64,000 nucleotides of DNA. It comes from Hymenobacter nitidus. Its GTDB lineage: Bacteria; Bacteroidota; Bacteroidia; Cytophagales; Hymenobacteraceae. Both the position numbers and the translations under genes were made by a program. Below, piece after piece: positions 58,893 to 64,000 of the stretch; positions within the stretch are counted from its first letter, which is position 1, and each line of letters begins with the position of its first letter. The stretch lies in the NCBI RefSeq assembly GCF_020447315.1, contig NZ_JAJADQ010000002.1, positions 310,001-374,000 on the forward strand. The letters run 5' to 3'. Below the pieces are notes generated by a model. The model ran no database searches, was not told where the DNA came from, and worked only from the letters and a program-made list of their open reading frames with translations.

Positions 58893-59528
58893 CTAAAAAT
58901 TCGGGGGCGTCAGGTTTTTGAAGTGGCCGTTGAGCCGCGCCCGGTCTTTAAGCCGCTCGGCCTCGATGATAACGGGCAACACCCGCTCCAGGTGCTCCAG
59001 CACGATTTCCTGCCGCTCCTGCTCACTGGTGGCCGACAGCAGCAGGTATTCCTGCTCGGTGGACAGGCCCAGGTTGTGAGCAATGTCGTAGATGCGGTAG
59101 GTGGGCGGCAGATCCACGAAGAGCTTGCGTAACCCCAGGGCGGTGTAGAGCTGCTGCACGTATTCGGTAATACGAGCTTTGAGCGCGCCGTCCTGCTCAG
59201 GGTCATCTTCCACCTCGTCGATGGTGCCGGCCGCGTAGAGCTTGCCCGGCGCCTGCCGGTAGAACTCCCGGATGCGGAACACGCCGACGGCTTTGGTACG
59301 AATGTCCATTTCGCCGTTGTCGTAGTTCTTATCGACGCTGAGCAGGCGCATTTCGGTGCCCAAATCACTGACGCCTTCGTTCAGATACGGCGGAATGCCG
59401 AAGGTGATATCCTTCTCCAGGCAGTCGTGCACGAGCTGGCGGTAGCGAGGCTCGAAAATGTGGAGGTTGAGTTTTTCGCCGGGAAAAACCACGAGGTTCA
59501 GGGGAAACAGAGCAAGAAGACGCGACAT
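58893..59528 (-). CDS. LON peptidase substrate-binding domain protein
   Basis: The 211-residue protein starts at ATG 59528 (MSRLLALFPLNLVVFPG). It consists only of the Lon N-terminal (PUA-like plus helical) domain: FPLNLVVFPGEKLNLHIFEPRYRQLV is the classic start, and the C-terminal helices run to about residue 200. There is no ATPase or protease domain. Stand-alone versions are common and may bind unfolded proteins; their role is unproven. Confidence 0.88.
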   Translation of the reverse strand: MSRLLALFPLNLVVFPGEKLNLHIFEPRYRQLVHDCLEKDITFGIPPYLNEGVSDLGTEMRLLSVDKNYDNGEMDIRTKAVGVFRIREFYRQAPGKLYAAGTIDEVEDDPEQDGALKARITEYVQQLYTALGLRKLFVDLPPTYRIYDIAHNLGLSTEQEYLLLSATSEQERQEIVLEHLERVLPVIIEAERLKDRARLNGHFKNLTPPNF

Positions 59529-59603
59529 ACAGACACAACAGAGACGACGACAAAAAGTACGGGCAAAAGCCGGCCGGGTACGGCGGCGCGGCTACAATTC
59601 CGC

Positions 59604-59611
59604 TATTTTTG
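59604..59611 (+). promoter_or_regulatory. -7 promoter element of mtgA
   Basis: The plus strand reads TATTTTTG, an exact TAnnTTTG match, 52 bp upstream of the chosen GTG start at 59664. Confidence 0.5.
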
Positions 59612-59663
59612 CGGCTGGCGCCCGGCAAGGCATCATTATCGGGTAGTATCTTTTCAGCATCTG

Positions 59664-60407
59664 GTGGCGAATTATCAACGGTATTGGCAGCAAACCTGGC
59701 GGGTCGGCCTGCAGGTAGTAGCCGCATTGTTTCTGGCGTCGGTGGCCTGGGTGCTCGTGTACCGCTGGGTGGCGCCCCCGGCCACGTGGCTGATGCTGGA
59801 GCGCCGCGCCCACGCCCCCATCGGCAAGGGTTACTACGGCATCCGGGAGCAGGAACGCCAGATCAGCTACGACTTCAAGGAGCTGGATGAGGTGTCGCCC
59901 CACGTGCCGCTGGCCCTGATTGCGGCCGAAGATCAGCTGTTTCTCAAGCACCACGGCTTCGATTTCAACGCCCTGCAGAATGCGGTGAAAACCAACATGC
60001 GGGACGGCAGGAAGCTAGTGGGCGGCAGCACAATTTCGCAGCAGGTAGCCAAAAACGTGTTTCTGTGGCACGGCCGCAGCTACGTGCGCAAAGCGGCCGA
60101 AGCCTATTTTACGATGCTCATCGAGCTGCTCTGGGACAAGCGCCGCATCATGGAAATGTATCTGAGCGTGGCCGAAATGGGCGACTGTACCTTTGGGGTA
60201 GAAGCCGCCTCCCAGCGCTATTTTCATAAGCCGGCCAGCCAGGTAACCCAGGCCGAGGCCGCGCTGCTGGCCGGCGTGCTGCCCAACCCGCTGCGGTTTC
60301 GGGCCAGCAACCCCGGCCCGGCGGCCCGCGCCAAGCAGCGCCGCGTGATGCGCAACATGCGCCGCCTGGGTGGCACGACCTACGTGCGGGAGTTAATTGC
60401 CGAGTAA
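59664..60407 (+). CDS. mtgA: Monofunctional biosynthetic peptidoglycan transglycosylase
   Basis: From GTG 59664 the protein has 247 residues with one membrane anchor (about 15-35). The GT51 motifs are present: catalytic Glu in LIAAEDQLFLKHHGFD, GGSTISQQVAKN, and KRRIMEMYLSVAEMG. It polymerises glycan strands from lipid II at the periplasmic face. The open frame runs upstream to 59427 over the divergent LON-domain gene; the GTG is chosen because it gives a normal MtgA length and lies below a -7 element. Confidence 0.92.
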   Translation: MANYQRYWQQTWRVGLQVVAALFLASVAWVLVYRWVAPPATWLMLERRAHAPIGKGYYGIREQERQISYDFKELDEVSPHVPLALIAAEDQLFLKHHGFDFNALQNAVKTNMRDGRKLVGGSTISQQVAKNVFLWHGRSYVRKAAEAYFTMLIELLWDKRRIMEMYLSVAEMGDCTFGVEAASQRYFHKPASQVTQAEAALLAGVLPNPLRFRASNPGPAARAKQRRVMRNMRRLGGTTYVRELIAE

Positions 60408-60438
60408 CCTATTGGCTGCCACGGCGGCTTGCTTTCGT

Positions 60439-60873
60439 ATGAAAAACCTGATGTTGGCCCTTGCGGCCGGTTTAGCCCTGAGTGCCTGCGCGACGATGCG
60501 CCCCGCCCAGACGCACGCTACCATTCAGCAGGTGCTGGCCACCCAGACCGCCGCTTGGAACCGCGGCGACGTTGCCGGCTTCATGCAGGGCTACTGGCCC
60601 TCCGATTCCCTGGTTTTCATCGGCAAGCGCGGCCTGACCTACGGCTGGCAGCCCACCCTCGACAACTACCGCCGCAGTTACCCCGATGCCGCGGCAATGG
60701 GCCAGCTCACGTTCTCCAACCTGCGCATCACCCCCGACGGCCCCGAAACGGCCCATGTCGTGGGCCGCTGGCACCTGGCGCGCCCCGCCGCCGGCGACCT
60801 GGAAGGCCACTTTCTGCTGGTATTCCGCCGCATCAACGGCCAGTGGGTTATCGTCGCCGACCATTCGAGTTAA
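60439..60873 (+). CDS. SnoaL/NTF2-fold lipoprotein (DUF4440-like)
   Basis: From ATG 60439 (MKNLMLALAAGLALSAC) the protein has 144 residues with a lipobox LALSAC. The mature part has the NTF2-like pattern: QQVLATQTAAWNRGDVAGFMQGYWPSDSLVFIG, then paired strands and FLLVFRRINGQWVIVADHSS. Such domains may be enzymes or binding modules; the function here is unknown. It follows mtgA by 31 bp and is probably cotranscribed. Confidence 0.85.
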   Translation: MKNLMLALAAGLALSACATMRPAQTHATIQQVLATQTAAWNRGDVAGFMQGYWPSDSLVFIGKRGLTYGWQPTLDNYRRSYPDAAAMGQLTFSNLRITPDGPETAHVVGRWHLARPAAGDLEGHFLLVFRRINGQWVIVADHSS

Positions 60874-60887
60874 TGTGCTCATGTGGT

Positions 60888-61119
60888 AGAATGTGTAGAT
60901 GTGCTAATTCTCTGTCCTTGCGAGGACGAAGCACGAAACACTCCGCCCTCTGAAATGCAGGGAGTCTTCTAAACTGAAAAGCCCTTTCCCGCACGAGCAG
61001 GAAAGGGCTTTCTGATAAAAGGTCATGTCATACTGCGCAGAGGACGGATGGCCGCGTCTGAGCTTCATGCGCAGAATGCTCGCAAGGACATGATGAGCAT
61101 TAGCGCCTCAGCACATTCA
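60888..61119. repeat. MITE- or REP-like element with imperfect inverted ends
   Basis: The left end (60888-60928, GAATGTG...GTGCTAAT...TGTCCTTGCGAG) is matched in inverted form on the right (about 61078-61119, CTCGCAAGGACA...CATTAGC...CAGCACATTC). About 14 of the outer 20 bases match. The hairpin terminator at 60978 lies inside it. No coding sequence is present. Confidence 0.45.
60978..61011 (+). terminator. Terminator of the mtgA unit
   Basis: Arms 60978-60989 and 61000-61011 are perfect 12-bp complements with a 10-nt loop. Confidence 0.75.
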
Positions 61120-61140
61120 ACCATATTCTTCACCTTAACC

Positions 61141-62310
61141 TTACGCGCCTTGTTCCTGGGCTTCGCCGGGGTCTTCGGGGGTTGACTCGTCTTTCTCTTT
61201 TTCCTCTTCCACGGCCGGGATGGCTTCGGTGAAAATCAGGCCGGCTTTGGCAGCGTGCTCGGCGGCCTGCACGGTATCCTGCACCAGCAGCATTTCCACT
61301 TTGTCGCCGCGCAGCTCTTCCGATACTTTTTCCACCAGAGCGGCACGGTCGGGGCGCAGCACGTCGCGGATGTAGATAGCCAGGATGCGGCCGGGGTGCT
61401 TGCGTACCACTTCGCGGTAGATGTTGGCATCTTCCTGCCCACTGTCGCCGATGAGCACGAACTGCAACTTGGGGTAGGTGAGCAGGATGTTATCGATTTC
61501 CTTGAGCTTGTGCCCGTGGTGCTCCGACGTGTCCTGGGCCGACTTGCGCACCACGGCAAAGTCGCGGAGCAGCAAGGGGCCGGGCGGAATCTGGTTCAGC
61601 GTCAGGAAGTCTTCCAGCAGGTCGTAGAGGTTCCAGGGGCTGCTGCTCACGTAGAAGAATGGGTTGTTGCGCTTGCCGTTGCGGCCAAGCTGCAGGGCGC
61701 GGTAGAACTCGGCCACACCCTTGAAGGGCAGGCGGGAGCGGGCATTGCGTAGCAGCACCGTGCGGGCCATGCGCAGAATATCCGTGGCCGAGGTCTGAAT
61801 CACGGTGTCGTCCAGGTCGCTGATGATGCCGTACTCGGCATCGGCCGGCGGAATGAGCACCGGGGCCTGGGACGCCAAGCCACTCGGCATCGTGAGGTGC
61901 GCTGGCAGACCCTGCAGCAGCACTTCCACCGGGTACCACATAAAGTCGACGGGCTCGGGCAGCGTAGCGGGTTCCAGATTCAGCGAGAAGTAGCCTTCCT
62001 CATCGGTCACGACGACGTGCTCGGAGCCGTCGGCGGGGCGCACCAGCAGCTGGGCCCCGGCAATTTCGTTGCTCTCGAAGCGCCGGTACATGTTCAGCAG
62101 GTTGTGCCAGCGCGAGTCGCTGGGGTCGGGTTCCCCGATGCCTTTGTCGGTGAGCAGGCGGCCTTTCACGTAGAGGCGCGTGGGCGTGCCGTAGCTGCGG
62201 TAGGAGACAATCTGAAGCGGGTCGAGTAGGCCCAGGCGAGTGCGAGCACGCAGAATCAGGTCGTCGGCTTTTTCGGCCCAGTCGCCGAGTTTGTTGAGTA
62301 AAGGAGCCAT
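61141..62310 (-). CDS. App1-family protein (DUF2183, HAD-like phosphatase)
   Basis: The 389-residue protein has an N-terminal beta domain (about 40-150) and a HAD-like App1 catalytic domain (about 158-340). The nucleophile motif is D165-L-D167-D-T in GIISDLDDTVIQTSA; NPFFYVSSSPWNLYDLLEDF and FVLIGDSGQEDANIY supply later HAD motifs. Yeast App1 dephosphorylates phosphatidate; the bacterial substrate is not known. The C-terminus is Glu/Lys-rich and disordered. No signal peptide. Confidence 0.87.
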   Translation of the reverse strand: MAPLLNKLGDWAEKADDLILRARTRLGLLDPLQIVSYRSYGTPTRLYVKGRLLTDKGIGEPDPSDSRWHNLLNMYRRFESNEIAGAQLLVRPADGSEHVVVTDEEGYFSLNLEPATLPEPVDFMWYPVEVLLQGLPAHLTMPSGLASQAPVLIPPADAEYGIISDLDDTVIQTSATDILRMARTVLLRNARSRLPFKGVAEFYRALQLGRNGKRNNPFFYVSSSPWNLYDLLEDFLTLNQIPPGPLLLRDFAVVRKSAQDTSEHHGHKLKEIDNILLTYPKLQFVLIGDSGQEDANIYREVVRKHPGRILAIYIRDVLRPDRAALVEKVSEELRGDKVEMLLVQDTVQAAEHAAKAGLIFTEAIPAVEEEKEKDESTPEDPGEAQEQGA

Positions 62311-62407
62311 AGGTCGCGTAAAGAAAGCACAAAGCGTGGCTTGTCCTTACGCGGAGAGGTACCCGAAAAGTTATCGGCTGCCCCGGCTTTGGCGCCTGCA
62401 ACAACAA

Positions 62408-62437
62408 AAAAGCCAGCTACTCAGGTAGCTGGCTTTT
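62408..62437 (-). terminator. Terminator of the second M48 gene
   Basis: Arms 62408-62420 and 62425-62437 are perfect 13-bp complements with a 4-nt loop, 26 bp past the stop codon at 62463. Confidence 0.85.
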
Positions 62438-62462
62438 GAAGTAGTAGAGTAGCGCGAGGCGG

Positions 62463-63281
62463 CTACAGCACGCTTTTCAGCGCAATCAGATTCTGGTCCG
62501 CCGTGGATTTGCCTTGGCACTTCAGCTCCTGGGCTTTGGCCTGAATGGCCGTCACGCGGTTTTCGGGGTTAGGGTGGGTGCTGAAAAACTCGGGCGTGCT
62601 GGCCGCGCCTTCCTGCTGCGACTTGATGAAGAAGCCGGCCGCGCCGTCGCAGGTGTAGGGCGTGCCGCTGAGGTAGATAACGGAGTAGTCGTCGGCGTCG
62701 CGCTCATACTCGCGGCTGAACTGCAGGGAGCCCAAACCCACGGCCACTTGGGCCAGCTGGTTGGGGTTGTCGCCCAGCAGCAGGCTCAGCAGGATGTCGA
62801 TACCGTACTGCTTCTGCAGCAGTTGGGAGGTGTGACGACGGTCGGCGTGGGCAATTTCGTGGCCCAGAACGCCCGCCAGCTCAGCTTCGCGGTCCAGGTA
62901 TTTAATCAGGCCGGTATACACGTAGATGTGGCCGCCGGGCGTGGCAAAGGCATTCTGAATGTCATCCTTCTGCACAATCTTCACGTCCCAGGTGAAGTCG
63001 TCGCGGTGGGCCAGCTTACCCGAGTTCAGAATCCGGTCTACTACCACCTGCAGGGCGGCGTAAGCCTGGGGGTTGCTGGCGCGTTCCAGCAGGCGGCCGT
63101 TTTTGGCCGGGTCGGCCCGGAACATGGAGTCCGTCTGGGCCGCTACTTTGTCGCCGAGGGCTTTGTCGTCTTCCACCGAAAACAACAGGATATTTTCGCC
63201 GTCTTTGGAGCAGGAGCTGGTGAGGCCCAGGGAGGCGACCAGCGAAAACAGGAGGAAGGATTTGAGGAATGCGCGCTGCAT
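62463..63281 (-). CDS. M48 family metalloprotease, lipoprotein
   Basis: From ATG 63281 (MQRAFLKSFLLFS) the protein has 272 residues with a lipobox ending at Cys24 (GLTSSC). The zinc site is His141 and His145 in LGHEIAH, the third ligand in REYERDADDYSV; NAFATPGGHIYVYTGLIKYL and FFSTHPNPENRV frame the core. Like the 55717 gene it belongs to the BepA/LoiP-like periplasmic proteases, here clearly lipid-anchored. The open frame extends 37 codons further upstream. Confidence 0.9.
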   Translation of the reverse strand: MQRAFLKSFLLFSLVASLGLTSSCSKDGENILLFSVEDDKALGDKVAAQTDSMFRADPAKNGRLLERASNPQAYAALQVVVDRILNSGKLAHRDDFTWDVKIVQKDDIQNAFATPGGHIYVYTGLIKYLDREAELAGVLGHEIAHADRRHTSQLLQKQYGIDILLSLLLGDNPNQLAQVAVGLGSLQFSREYERDADDYSVIYLSGTPYTCDGAAGFFIKSQQEGAASTPEFFSTHPNPENRVTAIQAKAQELKCQGKSTADQNLIALKSVL

Positions 63282-63667
63282 GGAGAAAGAAAGGTTAACG
63301 GAGAAAAAGAACGGGAGAGGCTGGGGCAAAAGAAAAAACAATGCCAGAATAGCCAGGCTCCGATACGCCCGAAGCCGGGTTTGTGTTGTCATACGGCCGA
63401 TTTAGGCCCCTAATACTACAAGAACGGCCGGCGTTGCGCGCTGAATGATAGGGGAGTGCCGGGCAAGCCGGCAGCTGCGGTTGTAGCTGTTCCCGCCGTG
63501 ATTTTAGGCCTAAAGAAATCCTGAGATGATGGGCATCGGCAGAAATAGCCGCAAGCCTGCCGCTACTAACCCGCCGGGCCGGCCAAACAGTCGGACTTAC
63601 CTTGGGCGGCATTCTGCGTAGAGAGCAGGGAGCCCGCCAACGTCTGCGGGCCCCAGTTCCATTCGCT
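63282..63667. other. Divergent intergenic region
   Basis: No repeat or hairpin of note. A near-consensus -7, TACCTTGG at 63598-63605, lies 62 bp upstream of the topoisomerase start. Confidence 0.4.
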
Positions 63668-64000
63668 ATGCCCGCTACTGCTGCACCCCGCCCCAAAGTC
63701 AAGAAGAAACACCTGGCGCCTCAGGAAGAAGCCCACATCCTCTACAAAGACCCCGCCCGCCAGGCCGAGCTGGCCGGCCTGCGCTACCTGCCCGACACCA
63801 AAGCCGGCATTACGCGCAAAGCCGGCCGCACCGGCACTTTTAGCTACCTCGATGCCAAAGGCGAGAAAATAACCGACGAAAAAACCCTGGCCCGCATCAA
63901 CAGCTTCGTCATTCCGCCGGCCTGGACCGACGTCTGGATTGCGCCCTCGGCCAATGCCCACCTGCAGGTAACGGGCCGCGACGCGAAGGGCCGCAAGCAG
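63668..64000 (+). CDS. DNA topoisomerase IB, 5' part
   Basis: The frame from ATG 63668 stays open to the window end (111 codons). After a basic head (RPKVKKKH) it reads LAGLRYLPDTKAGITRKAGRTGTFSYLDAKGEKITDE and then INSFVIPPAWTDVWIAPSANAHLQVTGRDAKGRKQ. These are the N-terminal features of bacterial poxvirus-type topoisomerase IB, which relaxes supercoils through a 3'-phosphotyrosyl intermediate. The catalytic Tyr is beyond the window. Confidence 0.9.
   Translation, partial: MPATAAPRPKVKKKHLAPQEEAHILYKDPARQAELAGLRYLPDTKAGITRKAGRTGTFSYLDAKGEKITDEKTLARINSFVIPPAWTDVWIAPSANAHLQVTGRDAKGRKQ

Overview
The window looks like chromosomal DNA of a GC-rich member of the Bacteroidota, most likely Hymenobacter or a close relative in the Cytophagales. 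Support for this is the gene set: a PorE-like TPR/propeller/CRD/OmpA protein, CarboxypepD_reg-like proteins, DUF4199, IcmF, and an M61 peptidase. Bacteroidetes-type promoters (TAnnTTTG or TAnnTTCG at -7, no strong Shine-Dalgarno) sit in front of many genes. No rRNA, tRNA, prophage or canonical CRISPR locus was found.

Layout. 1-9.4 kb: cell-envelope and folding genes (NlpC/P60, M61 and S8 peptidases, Kup potassium transporter, FKBP), a tiny CYYC-ending peptide gene, and a secreted-protein gene interrupted by an in-frame TGA. 9.4-20 kb: lipoprotein, polysaccharide deacetylase, OmpA protein, an alkylation-repair operon (PEP mutase-like, Ada, DinB), DUF389 transporter-like protein, HEAT protein and a lipobox-bearing class B PBP. 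19.6-22.2 kb: accessory stretch with 21-bp array A, a helical protein, a complete REP-RAYT unit and an AT-rich membrane protein. 22.2-30.7 kb: IcmF (coenzyme B12 mutase), a small unknown protein, 21-bp array B, two tandem CarboxypepD_reg paralogues, a GlcG/HbpS-like protein and a polytopic membrane protein. 30.7-45 kb: housekeeping genes lepA, folD, queE, porE-like, gltA, an aldo/keto reductase, mnmE, a DtxR-type regulator, fabH and a glycosyltransferase, with two copies of a small secreted helical family. 45-53 kb: dapD, isoaspartyl peptidase, msrA, 42-bp array C, 3-hydroxyacyl-CoA dehydrogenase, a YbiT-like ABC-F protein, DUF4199. 53-64 kb: the third small helical paralogue, L,D-transpeptidase, two M48 proteases, a lipid kinase, a phosphoesterase, a LON-domain protein, MtgA, an App1-domain protein and the 5' end of a type IB topoisomerase.

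The genes do not form one pathway. Four (NlpC/P60, class B PBP, L,D-transpeptidase, MtgA) act on peptidoglycan; gltA, IcmF and the 3-hydroxyacyl-CoA dehydrogenase belong to central and acyl-CoA metabolism. Most transcription units end in strong hairpin terminators, many shared by convergent genes.

The most unusual content is non-coding. Three unrelated intergenic arrays have sequence cores repeating at exactly 21 bp (A and B) or 42 bp (C), that is at whole numbers of DNA helical turns, with the bases between cores variable. Each lies about 90-120 bp upstream of a gene start. I know of no named repeat class that matches them, and they are the best candidate here for an undescribed system.
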